A stretch of 64,000 nt of DNA from an uncultured Coprococcus sp. (GTDB lineage: Bacteria > Bacillota > Clostridia > Lachnospirales > Lachnospiraceae): positions 1-64,000 of the forward strand of contig CANQTC010000009.1 in assembly GCA_947626675.1 (NCBI GenBank), read 5' to 3'. Every line of letters begins with the position of its first letter. Position 1 is the first letter of the stretch. The notes below the pieces were generated by a model. The model was not told the DNA's origin, did not search any database, and saw only the letters and a list, made by a program, of their open reading frames with translations. The position numbers and the translations under genes are program-made. Positions 18,735 to 27,447 of the stretch are shown here, piece after piece.

Positions 18735-20315
18735 CTACTTTAGTGTCTTTAATTCAACACCATGATAATAATGTTCTATTATATCATCATAAGTATACCC
18801 CAACTTCGCCATCTCATTTGCACCATTCTGACTCATGCCAACGCCATGTCCGAAGCCGCCGCCTTTGATAATATATTGTTTTGTGTCCGTATCTTTTGTA
18901 ACATAAAAGAATGCGCTTGGAAGCATCTCCCATGATGTCTGCTCACTTCCATCCTGCTTCGTAATCACTACGTCATATGGACAAAACAGACGCCTTATAT
19001 TATTCTGTCCTATACATTTTATGGTGTTCTTACTGCCCGTTATGACAATTTCTTTTACAATACCGCTGTCTCCCCTGTCAGTAACCTCAATCCCGGTTAC
19101 ATCGCCAAGTTCCGGCAGGCCTGCTTCTACTTCTTTATATGCTCCATGTTCCAATACATATAATCCACTTTTTCCGCATGACCGGATTCCCCGGGCGACA
19201 GCCGCACACATATCCTCATATGTATATGCCACTGTCCAACGGTAAAATGGTAAATCCTTTTCAAATGCCCTTACATCCCTGTTTCCGCTTATTACGTTAT
19301 TATCAATAAAGGCTTCAAAATTTGTTTCATCTGACAGCTTCGCCGCTTTGTTCTTCTTCGTCTCCATACTGGCGCACAAATATGCTTCATCCTTCCCGCC
19401 CCATACATCAGCGCTATTACATGTAACGCCGCATGACGTCGAGAAGAAAAAGGCATCTATGTACTGCTCTTCATAGGTAGGAACGATATCCTTTGTATCA
19501 TCAACGGCCTGTATGGATTGAGCCGTCTCAGGGAAATTGTTATATACCTGACTGGAAGTTGTATCATCAATATCAGCTCCATACTCCTCATATGACGATG
19601 ATTCCATTCTCTTATATGCAAATCCTCTTGCACATACTGCCTGTGCCTTCAGCGCTTCCATATCAAAGTCTGCCGGAACCTCACTTGAAACAACACCATA
19701 CAGATATTCCTCTACAGACAGTTCATTTACCATTGTATAACCGCCTTCATATGCTGTTATATACAAAGTTCCTCTGTATGACGGCGTTCCACCGCCCTTC
19801 CGGATACTGCTAATCGTCAGTCTGCCCTCTGCTTTATTCGGTGCTATCACAAGCCTGCCTTCTTTCAATGTATCCTTATTAACCGTAATAATATCATTTT
19901 TACTATGGGAAATCAGTCTTGTTCCATCATTTACGGAATACGAGGTATTGCAGCTAATCTCTACATATGACTGTATATATCCTTCCGCAGTATCAGATAA
20001 TAAAACGCGTATCTGCTCTGATTTTTTCTTCAGTTTACTGCTTGTGGCTACAGCAACATTCTTCTTATTGCCTTTATCGTCAGTCTGCTCTTTTGATTGA
20101 CTGTCCGAATTGTCGTCTGCCGCAATGATGTTTTTATCAAGCTTTGCCGGCTCGAACGCATCCTCTGCCTTTTCATAGTCCGTTTCTGTCTCCGTATCTG
20201 CCACAGAATTCTTTTTTTCGTATTTTGTAGCCATATATACAGCGGCTGCCATACATACTAAGATAAACACCTTTATCAATATTTTAGAACCTGTATTTCC
20301 CTCTTTATTATTCAT
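18735..20315 (-). CDS. SpoIID/LytB domain protein
   Basis: 526 residues. An N-terminal membrane anchor spans about 10-26 (ILIKVFILVCMAAAVYMAT). A charged linker to about 95 follows, then a SpoIID domain with VNELSVEEYLYGVVSSEVP near 200 and the C-terminal GGGFGHGVGMSQNGA near 490. SpoIID proteins are peptidoglycan lytic transglycosylases, active in spore engulfment or wall remodelling. The extended linker and insertions make it longer than the roughly 340-residue sporulation SpoIID, so a vegetative wall role is possible. AAAGGA lies before the ATG. Confidence 0.9.
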   Translation of the reverse strand: MNNKEGNTGSKILIKVFILVCMAAAVYMATKYEKKNSVADTETETDYEKAEDAFEPAKLDKNIIAADDNSDSQSKEQTDDKGNKKNVAVATSSKLKKKSEQIRVLLSDTAEGYIQSYVEISCNTSYSVNDGTRLISHSKNDIITVNKDTLKEGRLVIAPNKAEGRLTISSIRKGGGTPSYRGTLYITAYEGGYTMVNELSVEEYLYGVVSSEVPADFDMEALKAQAVCARGFAYKRMESSSYEEYGADIDDTTSSQVYNNFPETAQSIQAVDDTKDIVPTYEEQYIDAFFFSTSCGVTCNSADVWGGKDEAYLCASMETKKNKAAKLSDETNFEAFIDNNVISGNRDVRAFEKDLPFYRWTVAYTYEDMCAAVARGIRSCGKSGLYVLEHGAYKEVEAGLPELGDVTGIEVTDRGDSGIVKEIVITGSKNTIKCIGQNNIRRLFCPYDVVITKQDGSEQTSWEMLPSAFFYVTKDTDTKQYIIKGGGFGHGVGMSQNGANEMAKLGYTYDDIIEHYYHGVELKTLK

Positions 20316-20401
20316 GCATTATAAATCCTTTCAATCCCTATGGGTTCACAGTCAGCTATTCCAAATCATTCATGCCCCCCCTGATAAGCGGCACATACAA
20401 C

Positions 20402-20432
20402 AAAAAAGCAGCACATGCATGCTGCTTTTTTA
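20402..20432 (-). terminator. Terminator after the 6S RNA
   Basis: Arms AAAAAAGCAGCA and TGCTGCTTTTTT around a CATGCA core. It is symmetric, so it could act on both strands, but only the 6S RNA transcript needs it. Confidence 0.85.
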
Positions 20433-20439
20433 TCATTTG

Positions 20440-20614
20440 TGTACAGTCTGAAATGCGCCCTTGTATTTTGAGTCCTAGCAAAGCTAGGTGGGCAACCGCA
20501 ACTGAATCGCTGCCTTCCACTTATAGAGGCATGACATAAAAACAGTAATGTAGGAATCCCGTTTATTCAAATGTAGGTTCAAAATCACAAGAAACTTAAT
20601 ACATCTCAGATTGT
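20440..20614 (-). ncRNA. ssrS: 6S RNA (candidate)
   Basis: A 175-base gene-free segment behaves like a 6S RNA. On the minus strand the ends ACAATCTGAGATG and CATTTCAGACTGT pair over 13 positions with one mismatch and one G-U, giving the terminal closing stem. The 5' TCTGAGATG matches the start of the E. coli 6S stem. The length fits the 6S range. A near-consensus promoter (20621-20649) lies directly upstream and a perfect terminator directly downstream, with no open frame. 6S RNA mimics an open promoter and sequesters sigma-A RNA polymerase in stationary phase. The identity is by structure and position, not by a covariance search. Confidence 0.75.
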
Positions 20615-20620
20615 GTTTTT

Positions 20621-20649
20621 ATTATACTATACATAAAAGCCTGTGGCAA
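20621..20649 (-). promoter_or_regulatory. Promoter of the 6S RNA
   Basis: On the minus strand TTGCCA (20644-20649), 17-base spacer, TATAAT (20621-20626). Transcription would start about at 20614, matching the 5' side of the closing stem. Confidence 0.8.
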
Positions 20650-20691
20650 GTAATTTCTCCATGCATTTTATAGCAATTTTTATACGCAGTT

Positions 20692-21435
20692 TTATGCTTT
20701 TGATGCGCCATCTACTGATAATATCGTACCTGTCACATAGCTTGCCATATCGCTTGCCAGATAGAGGAACGCATCCGCTACTTCTTCCGGTTCACCCGGT
20801 CTTCCAATCGGGATTTTGGATGATATGGCTTTTACTGTAGCTTCCGGAAGTGCCGCCACCATATCTGTTTTTGTTACCCCCGGCGCAACTGCATTCACGC
20901 GGATATGGTCTTTTCCAAGTTCCCTCGCAAGTGAAATGGTTATACCATTCACAGCGAACTTACTTGCCGGATATCCAACGCCTGCCGGCTGTCCTGATAT
21001 ACTTACCATCGAACTTGTATTGATGATACATCCGCCCCCCTGCTCTTTCATAATTCTTGCAACAGGAAGAATCGCATAAAAGACTGCTTTCACATTCAAG
21101 TCAATTACCTTGTCAAATTCTTCCGGTGTATAGTTATACAGCGGTGTATTTTGTGAAATACCGGCATTATTTACCAGAATATCAATCCTGCCATATTTCT
21201 CCTTAATCGCTAGAACCGCATTTTCCACATCTGCTGCATCTGTAAGCTTCGGCCACATTCCATCCACTTTCCAGTCCGGATTTTCATTTTTCAGCTTATC
21301 AAGCGCCTTATCTACAGACTCCTTCCGAGAGCCAAACAAAATCACCTGCGCTCCATTTGTAAGATACTTCCTTACAATTTCATAACCGATTCCTCTTGTT
21401 CCTCCTGTTACAATTGCTACTTTTCCCTTTAACAT
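20692..21435 (-). CDS. SDR-family NAD(P)-dependent oxidoreductase (FabG-like)
   Basis: 247 residues, a classical short-chain dehydrogenase. The cofactor motif TGGTRGIGYEI lies at about 10-20, NNAGI at about 89-93, the catalytic Ser in NTSSMVS near 140, and YPASK near 155-159. FabG-type 3-oxoacyl reductases are the closest general group, but the substrate cannot be read from the sequence, and no fatty-acid genes are nearby. The C-terminal SVDGASKA resembles the usual DGG ending. AAGGAAGG lies upstream. It follows rubrerythrin by 19 bases, so it is probably cotranscribed. Confidence 0.92.
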   Translation of the reverse strand: MLKGKVAIVTGGTRGIGYEIVRKYLTNGAQVILFGSRKESVDKALDKLKNENPDWKVDGMWPKLTDAADVENAVLAIKEKYGRIDILVNNAGISQNTPLYNYTPEEFDKVIDLNVKAVFYAILPVARIMKEQGGGCIINTSSMVSISGQPAGVGYPASKFAVNGITISLARELGKDHIRVNAVAPGVTKTDMVAALPEATVKAISSKIPIGRPGEPEEVADAFLYLASDMASYVTGTILSVDGASKA

Positions 21436-21454
21436 ACCTTCTCATCCTTCCTTT

Positions 21455-21991
21455 TTAATAGTTTTCTGCATGTACTTCAAAATAACTCTGCGGATGATTG
21501 CATACAGGACATACCTCAGGCGCACTTGTGCCTACAACAATATGTCCGCAATTTCTGCATTCCCATACCTTCACTTCACTCTTCTCAAATACTTTAGCGG
21601 TCTCAACATTCTTCAGCAGCGCTCTGTATCTTTCTTCATGGTGCTTTTCAATTTCACCTACTGCACGAAATTTCTCTGCAAGCTCCGGAAATCCTTCCGC
21701 TTCTGCCGTCTTCGCAAAATCTTCGTACATATCTGTCCATTCATAATTCTCTCCATCTGCTGCCGCAGCGAGATTTTCTGATGTATTGCCAATACCATTT
21801 AATTCCTTAAACCACATCTTTGCATGTTCTTTTTCATTATCTGCCGTCTTTAAGAACAGTGATGAAATCTGCTCGTAGCCTTCCTTCTTTGCTACAGAAG
21901 CAAAATAAGTATATTTATTTCTCGCCTGTGATTCTCCTGCAAAAGCGGCCTCAAGATTTTTCTCGGTCTGTGTACCTGCATATTTACTCAT
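21455..21991 (-). CDS. rbr: Rubrerythrin
   Basis: 178 residues. An N-terminal ferritin-like diiron domain carries ExxH and related ligands ([12 protein letters not shown] near 15-26, EKEHAKMW near 53-60, [10 protein letters not shown] near 113-122). A C-terminal rubredoxin domain carries two pairs of Cys, WECRNCGH and CPVCNH (about 143-166). It reduces hydrogen peroxide in anaerobes using electrons from rubredoxin or NAD(P)H-linked reductases. CGGAGG lies upstream. It sits 44 bases after the flavin reductase-rubredoxin fusion, a likely electron donor. Confidence 0.97.
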   Translation of the reverse strand: MSKYAGTQTEKNLEAAFAGESQARNKYTYFASVAKKEGYEQISSLFLKTADNEKEHAKMWFKELNGIGNTSENLAAAADGENYEWTDMYEDFAKTAEAEGFPELAEKFRAVGEIEKHHEERYRALLKNVETAKVFEKSEVKVWECRNCGHIVVGTSAPEVCPVCNHPQSYFEVHAENY

Positions 21992-22035
21992 TTTTATTTT
22001 CCTCCGAATTTCATATTTTCCAAAATTATCAAGCG

Positions 22036-22644
22036 CTAGCCAAGCGGCTTAAAGTCAGATGCGGGATGTTTACACCACGGACATATAAAATCATCCGGTA
22101 AAACATCACCTTCATATATATATCCGCATACTGTACAGATAAATCCTTTCTTTGCGGTATCCGCTTCCGGTTTCGCCTTAATATTTTTCTGATAATAGCT
22201 GTAGGTTACAGAACTGTCATCCGATAACACTTCCGCATCGGTAACATCCGCAAGAAATAATGTATGCGTTCCCAAATCGATAGATGAAACCACTTTTGCC
22301 GATATAAATGCATTCGTTTCTTCTGCAATATAAACGATTCCATTCGACGAACGCTTAAAAGTAACCGCTTCTAATTTATCAGTGTCTTTTCCGCTTTGAA
22401 ATCCCCAATGCTGATACGTATCAAACTTTGAGTTCTCCGTCAGTATCGATACATTAAATTCTCCGGTCTTCACAATCATATCGTGTGTATAATTCTGCTT
22501 GTTGACTGCTACTGTAATGCGATTTGGCGTTGTTGTAACCTGCGTTACGGTATTTACAATACATCCGTTATCTTTATCGCCATCCTTTGCAGTTAAGATG
22601 AATAATCCATAGGTCAGATTATACATTGCCTTTTTATCCATCAT
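22036..22644 (-). CDS. Flavin reductase domain fused to rubredoxin
   Basis: 202 residues. An N-terminal FMN-binding flavin-reductase-like domain spans about 1-150 ([20 protein letters not shown] near 30). A C-terminal rubredoxin domain spans about 165-202 with [10 protein letters not shown] and [11 protein letters not shown]. This matches the high-molecular-weight-rubredoxin (Hrb) type that passes electrons from NAD(P)H to flavodiiron protein or rubrerythrin. GGAGGGTGA lies upstream of the ATG at 22644. It is first in a unit with rbr and the SDR gene. A Fur-box-like sequence lies at 22698-22716. Confidence 0.9.
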   Translation of the reverse strand: MMDKKAMYNLTYGLFILTAKDGDKDNGCIVNTVTQVTTTPNRITVAVNKQNYTHDMIVKTGEFNVSILTENSKFDTYQHWGFQSGKDTDKLEAVTFKRSSNGIVYIAEETNAFISAKVVSSIDLGTHTLFLADVTDAEVLSDDSSVTYSYYQKNIKAKPEADTAKKGFICTVCGYIYEGDVLPDDFICPWCKHPASDFKPLG

Positions 22645-22697
22645 ACGTCACCCTCCAAATTCATTATATTTCTTAATTCTACTGATATATATTACAC

Positions 22698-22716
22698 GAG
22701 AATGAATATCAATAAG
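22698..22716. promoter_or_regulatory. Possible Fur/PerR-type operator
   Basis: The 19 bases starting GAGAATGAATATCAA match the Fur box consensus at 13 of 19 positions by hand count. They lie 54 bases upstream of the flavin reductase-rubredoxin gene. Oxidative-stress genes of this kind are commonly under PerR or Fur, but the match is imperfect. Confidence 0.3.
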
Positions 22717-22747
22717 TAAATTTTATCATAATGTGCCAAATATCTCA

Positions 22748-22783
22748 ACCCATTTTTTGGTAATATTTTATCAAAAAATGGGT
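22748..22783. repeat. AT-rich inverted repeat between divergent genes
   Basis: Arms ACCCATTTTTTG (22748-22759) and CAAAAAATGGGT (22772-22783) pair perfectly. Both flanking genes point away, so it is not needed as a terminator for either. It could be an operator for the divergent pair or a leftover from a lost gene. The rest of the 22645-22966 gap holds only the candidate operator and the promoter at 22894. Confidence 0.7.
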
Positions 22784-22893
22784 ATTTTATCTTTATTTAT
22801 TATAAGAAATTGACATATATTTTTATAGAAGCGCCCCAGCTTCCATGCTTGACGAAACAGTTCTATACAAACAACAATTTTAGAAATATTAGA

Positions 22894-22923
22894 TTGAAAA
22901 CTATGATACAGATGTAGTATAAT
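22894..22923 (+). promoter_or_regulatory. Promoter of the 22967-25754 operon
   Basis: TTGAAA (22894-22899), 18-base spacer, TATAAT (22918-22923), 44 bases before the first start codon. Confidence 0.7.
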
Positions 22924-22966
22924 GTGGGTGTCAACAGGCAAACTATATCAATAAGGCAGGAAAAAC

Positions 22967-23563
22967 ATGGATAAACCAACTATGCAGCTTGTATTTGGCG
23001 CAGCCCTTGCGGTTATGTTCCTTATATTAGTTGTCATTACGATAATCTATATCAAAAACAGTACAAAGCAAAAAAGAAAAGAACGCAATGATAAAAACTA
23101 TATTCCTGATAGTCTGGAAACCGAGGTAAAGACAGGAACAAGCAAGGGATACTGGGTTAATAAAGATGACCTTCTTGATGATGAGGAGGATGCAGTTATG
23201 AAACTGCGTCATTATCATTATTTTGATACCATAGACGAATGTATCAAAGACCTGATTATCGAAATGTATGACTGCGGCTTTGTGCGTACTGAAGAAATAT
23301 TTACGATTGCATACGGTGAAGACGCACTTACTCCGGATTCTCTGATATTTAAAACTGACATTGATGAAGACGTGGATTATACCCTTCCTCCTGTCAGTGA
23401 AGAAGCACAAAAGATTATCTATGAAAAATGGACAAAATATGTAACCGACCTGTTTCATATCATTGAAATTAATACCACCGAACATAATATCGCAACCATA
23501 AAGGATGCGCTTATGGTTTATGGTAGAAAGGATATATCCGTACTGCTCCATAGTCCGGAATAA
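22967..23563 (+). CDS. Membrane-anchored protein of unknown function
   Basis: 198 residues. One N-terminal transmembrane segment (about 8-30, LVFGAALAVMFLILVVITIIYI) is followed by a basic stretch and an acidic, soluble domain rich in D, E and I. No family recognised. AGGCAGGAAAAAC precedes the ATG. It is the first gene of a unit with a DUF2156 protein 6 bases later and a phosphofructokinase, but nothing in it suggests a sugar role. Confidence 0.75.
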   Translation: MDKPTMQLVFGAALAVMFLILVVITIIYIKNSTKQKRKERNDKNYIPDSLETEVKTGTSKGYWVNKDDLLDDEEDAVMKLRHYHYFDTIDECIKDLIIEMYDCGFVRTEEIFTIAYGEDALTPDSLIFKTDIDEDVDYTLPPVSEEAQKIIYEKWTKYVTDLFHIIEINTTEHNIATIKDALMVYGRKDISVLLHSPE

Positions 23564-23569
23564 AAAATT

Positions 23570-24535
23570 ATGGATTTTATAAAACCTGATTTTACCAACA
23601 TGAATTTATTGAGAGAATACACAGAGGGCTGTTCTATTTTTGACTGTTCTTTCTGTGTTGGCAACATCGTATTGTGGGCGGATTTTTATAAGGCATATTT
23701 TTCTATTATAGAAGATATGCTGGTATTTTTTACAAAAGAAGAAGGTCAGCCTTCTTCTTTTACTTTTCCTATTGAAAAAGGATACGACTTTGAAAAGGAT
23801 TTGAATCATCCGGCATATCAGGGCAGAGCTAAGCGCGTCTTTGATATTGTCTGTGAGTATTTTCATACGCATCAGATTCCGATAAGGCTTCATTGTGCAA
23901 CGCCCCGCATCTATGAGCTTATTCAATCATGGTATCCTGAAACGTATATGTATACCCCTGACAGGGATTCTTTTAACTACATTTATACAGTAGATAAATT
24001 ATCAACGCTTTCAGGAAGCAAGCTTCACGGAAAGCGCAACCATATCAACAGTTTTTTAAAGAAATATCCTGATTATTCATACGAAGATATCTGCTGTGAC
24101 AATATACAGGACTGTCTTAAAGTAGAAAGCAACTGGATTAACAATCACAGCAATACCGGTAACAGAAACAGCCTGCCGGAATATCAATATGAATATAAGA
24201 TTATAGAAGCATCGCTTCATAACATGGAAAAGTTTCACATGCAAGGGGGACTTATCAGAATTGATGGCGTACCAATTGCATTTACAATTGGAGAACCCAT
24301 CTCAAAATATACTTATGATATCCATTTTGAAAAGGCCGATGATGCTATACAAGGTGCTTATCAGATGATAAACAAAGAATTTGTATCACGCAATTTATCG
24401 GGATATCAATATGTCAACAGAGAGGAAGATTTGGGTATAGAAGGGCTTCGGAAATCCAAGCTCTCCTACTATCCTGATATTCTCTATGAAAATGGTACTA
24501 TACAAAAGATAACAGGAGGACAACATGAAAGATAA
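23570..24535 (+). CDS. DUF2156 (phosphatidylglycerol lysyltransferase C-terminal-like) protein
   Basis: 321 residues resembling the tandem GNAT fold of DUF2156 proteins. The segment SKLHGKRNHINSFLKKYP (about 154-171) and the C-terminal YQMINKEFV...YVNREEDLGIEGLRKSK are typical of the group. MprF-type enzymes use this fold to add amino acids to lipids, but stand-alone soluble members like this have no settled substrate. The ribosome site is poor, so translation may be coupled to the gene 6 bases upstream. The 3' end overlaps the next gene by 11 bases. Confidence 0.8.
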   Translation: MDFIKPDFTNMNLLREYTEGCSIFDCSFCVGNIVLWADFYKAYFSIIEDMLVFFTKEEGQPSSFTFPIEKGYDFEKDLNHPAYQGRAKRVFDIVCEYFHTHQIPIRLHCATPRIYELIQSWYPETYMYTPDRDSFNYIYTVDKLSTLSGSKLHGKRNHINSFLKKYPDYSYEDICCDNIQDCLKVESNWINNHSNTGNRNSLPEYQYEYKIIEASLHNMEKFHMQGGLIRIDGVPIAFTIGEPISKYTYDIHFEKADDAIQGAYQMINKEFVSRNLSGYQYVNREEDLGIEGLRKSKLSYYPDILYENGTIQKITGGQHER

Positions 24536-25754
24536 TTGTATCGTTGCACAATCAGGCGGCCCAACCGTTGCTATTAATGCATCTCTTGCCGGCGTTATAG
24601 ACGGGGTAAAGAAAAGTGATAACTATACGCGTGTATATGGCGCTGTTCATGGCATACAGGGTGTGCTTGATGACAACCTTATGGATTTGTCGCTGATGGC
24701 ATTATCAAAGTTTCCTATGGTAAACACTTTAGAACTTACCCCTGCCATGTATCTTGGCTCATGCAGATATAAGCTGCCTGATTATAAGGAAGATGCTAAA
24801 CCATATGAAACCATCTTTAAACGATTTGATGACTATCAGATAGCCGCTTTCTTTTATATCGGCGGAAATGATTCAATGGATACAGTGAACAAATTAAGCG
24901 AATATGCAAAAGAAATTGGTTCTGATACCAAGATTGTCGGGATTCCCAAAACAATTGATAACGACCTTATGGTTACTGACCACACGCCGGGATTTGGCTC
25001 AGCAGCTAAATATGTCGCTTCTACGATGCTTGAAATAGCACACGATGCGTATATCTATTATATTCCAAGTGTCGTCATTGTTGAAATCATGGGACGTGAT
25101 GCCGGCTGGCTGACTGCCGCCGCAAGCCTTGCGCGGACAGATTACAGTCCGGCGCCGCACCTGATTTACCTGCCGGAGGTGGATTTTGACAAGGAACAGT
25201 TCATTTTGGATATACAGGAAAAACTAAAAACAAACAGAACGGTGATTGTAGCAGTATCGGAAGGTATTCACGACAAAAATGGCAATTATATCAGTGCAAC
25301 TGATGCTGCGGCAGATAAATTCGGTCATATGCAGCTTAGCGGAACAGGTCATGCTTTGGAATGTCTTGTCAAAGAAAAGCTCGGAATCAAAGTCCGTTCC
25401 ATTGAATTAAATGTATTGCAGCGCTGTGCTGCCCATATCGCCTCAAGGACAGACATCAACGAATCATTTGCATTGGGACAAGCGGCTGTAAAATACGCAG
25501 CATCCGGTATGACGGGGATTATGGCGGCAATCAACAGAATATCCAACAACCCATACCAATGGTGCATAGAACCAACGGATGTAAACAATGTTGCCAATAA
25601 GGCAAAATCCATTCCGCCGGAATGGATAACAAAAGAAAAGAATGATATAACACCTGAGATGGAAGCCTATCTGAGGCCGCTCATCATTGGAGAGGTTTCT
25701 CTGCAATATAAAGATGGTCTGCCGCTTTATCTTCCAATCAGCCATCTGATATAG
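24525..25754 (+). CDS. pfp: 6-phosphofructokinase, pyrophosphate-type
   Basis: 409 residues. Motifs are SGGPTVAINASL at the N-terminus, GGNDSMDT near 110-117, PKTIDNDL near 141-148, and MGRDAGWL near 189-196. The ATP enzymes have GGDGS and PGTIDND; the Asp in GGNDS and the Lys in PKTIDND mark the pyrophosphate-dependent group, so PPi is the probable phosphoryl donor. GGAGG lies upstream of the ATG, which is inside the end of the DUF2156 gene. A bidirectional terminator follows. Confidence 0.92.
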   Translation: MKDNCIVAQSGGPTVAINASLAGVIDGVKKSDNYTRVYGAVHGIQGVLDDNLMDLSLMALSKFPMVNTLELTPAMYLGSCRYKLPDYKEDAKPYETIFKRFDDYQIAAFFYIGGNDSMDTVNKLSEYAKEIGSDTKIVGIPKTIDNDLMVTDHTPGFGSAAKYVASTMLEIAHDAYIYYIPSVVIVEIMGRDAGWLTAAASLARTDYSPAPHLIYLPEVDFDKEQFILDIQEKLKTNRTVIVAVSEGIHDKNGNYISATDAAADKFGHMQLSGTGHALECLVKEKLGIKVRSIELNVLQRCAAHIASRTDINESFALGQAAVKYAASGMTGIMAAINRISNNPYQWCIEPTDVNNVANKAKSIPPEWITKEKNDITPEMEAYLRPLIIGEVSLQYKDGLPLYLPISHLI

Positions 25755-25791
25755 AACACCACAATATTTTCTTCAATCTATAAAGGAAAAT

Positions 25792-25855
25792 GAAAAAGAC
25801 TGCCCGGACTAAGATTGTGCTTTACAATCTCATAAAATCCGGTCAGTCTTTTTCG
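25792..25855. terminator. Bidirectional terminator between pfp and gltD
   Basis: AAAAAGACTG and CAGTCTTTTT arms, with extra CCGGA/TCCGG pairing inside, between convergent pfp (plus) and gltD (minus). T-runs lie on both strands. Confidence 0.9.
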
Positions 25856-25868
25856 TTCGATTTTTCTA

Positions 25869-27434
25869 TTATTGAAGGTTCGTATAACCTATCAGCATTG
25901 TATCAACTGCCATCGCGGCTTCTCTGCCTTCTCTGATTGCCCATACAACAAGCGACTGTCCTCTGTGCATATCCCCTGCGGTAAATACTTTTGAAACATT
26001 TGTGGAGTAGGAATTCGGACATGGTGTTTTTACATTTGTCCGCTCATTCAGCTCTACACCAAAACTTTCCGCAACATAGGTCTGGCATCCGAGAAATCCT
26101 GCTGCAATAAGAACTACGTCACATTCTATCATGTATTCGCTATCAGGAACTTCCGTCATATTCATACGTCCCGTTTTCTCATCTTTAACCCATGCAAGTT
26201 TTACACATTTTGCAGCCGTTACATTTCCTTCTTTATCTTTGACAAACTCCTTTACCGTTGTCTCATAGATACGAGGGTCCTGTCCGTATACTGCGATTGC
26301 CTCCTGCTGACCATAATCCGTCTTGCAGATTTTCGGCCACTCCGGCCACGGATTATTTGCAGCTCTTTCATCCGGAAGCTTCGGCATCATCTCAAGCTGT
26401 ATCACATTGGCAGCACCTTCTCTTACCGCCGTACCAACGCAGTCATTTCCCGTATCACCGCCGCCAATTACCAATACCTTCTTATCCTTACAGCTTACAT
26501 GCTGTTTATCTGCAAATCCTGAGTTGAGCAAACTCTTTGTCGTTGTCTTAAGAAAATCTACTGCAAAATAAATTCCCTTTGCCTCTCTGCCCGGAACTTT
26601 GATATCTCTTGGATTCGATGCACCGCATGCAAGAACAACCGCATCATATTCATTCAGAATTTCTTCTGCTTTTACATATTTCTGTTCCTTATTTTTCAGA
26701 TATCCATTCATCTGGTCATCTTTTGCACAGCTTGCTTTTGCTGTATTTCTTCCTGTAGCAACCTCTGTATTTAAAACAAACTTTATTCCGCGCTTCTTCA
26801 TGTAATCAATTTTTCTGTCAATCACATGCTTTTCAAGCTTCATATTTGGAATTCCATACATCAGAAGTCCGCCCGGTCTGTCACTTCTTTCATATACCGT
26901 AACATCATGACCCCTTGAATTCAACTGGTCAGCAGCAGCAAGACCTGAAGGTCCTGAACCGATAACGGCAACCTTCTTTCCTGTATGTCCTTTTGGCGGC
27001 TGGTCATTTACATAGCCTTTTGCATAAGCATTTTCAATAATCGCCATTTCATTTTCCCGGACAGATACAGGCTCACCATTGATATTACAGGTACATGCTT
27101 TCTCACACAGAGCAGGACATACCCGGCTTGTAAATTCCGGAAAATTATTGGTCTTGCTCAATCTGAAATATGCATGTTCCCAATTATCATTATAAAGCAT
27201 ATCATTCCATTCCGGAATCAGATTGTTCAGCGGACAGCCTGATGCCATACCACCTATCAACATACCGGACTGACAGAACGGTACGCCGCAGTCCATACAT
27301 CTTGCAGCCTGTATCTTCTGCTCTTCTGCGCTTAAAGGTATATGGAATTCATTAAAGTTTTTAATTCTTTCTTCTGGAGCTATCTCTGTGCTTGTTTCTC
27401 TTTCATAATCCAAAAATCCAGTTGGTTTTCCCAT
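25869..27434 (-). CDS. gltD: Glutamate synthase small subunit
   Basis: 521 residues. N-terminal Cys clusters (CMDCGVPFC and CPALCEKACTCN, about 46-115) bind Fe-S. An FAD motif VAVIGSGPSGLAAAD lies near 154-168, and an NADPH motif VLVIGGGDTGNDC near 323-335. It supplies electrons from NADPH to the GltB subunit. AAGGAGG lies upstream. It lies 13 bases after gltB, with which it forms the GOGAT enzyme for ammonia assimilation. Confidence 0.97.
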   Translation of the reverse strand: MGKPTGFLDYERETSTEIAPEERIKNFNEFHIPLSAEEQKIQAARCMDCGVPFCQSGMLIGGMASGCPLNNLIPEWNDMLYNDNWEHAYFRLSKTNNFPEFTSRVCPALCEKACTCNINGEPVSVRENEMAIIENAYAKGYVNDQPPKGHTGKKVAVIGSGPSGLAAADQLNSRGHDVTVYERSDRPGGLLMYGIPNMKLEKHVIDRKIDYMKKRGIKFVLNTEVATGRNTAKASCAKDDQMNGYLKNKEQKYVKAEEILNEYDAVVLACGASNPRDIKVPGREAKGIYFAVDFLKTTTKSLLNSGFADKQHVSCKDKKVLVIGGGDTGNDCVGTAVREGAANVIQLEMMPKLPDERAANNPWPEWPKICKTDYGQQEAIAVYGQDPRIYETTVKEFVKDKEGNVTAAKCVKLAWVKDEKTGRMNMTEVPDSEYMIECDVVLIAAGFLGCQTYVAESFGVELNERTNVKTPCPNSYSTNVSKVFTAGDMHRGQSLVVWAIREGREAAMAVDTMLIGYTNLQ

Positions 27435-27447
27435 TATTTCTGCCTCC

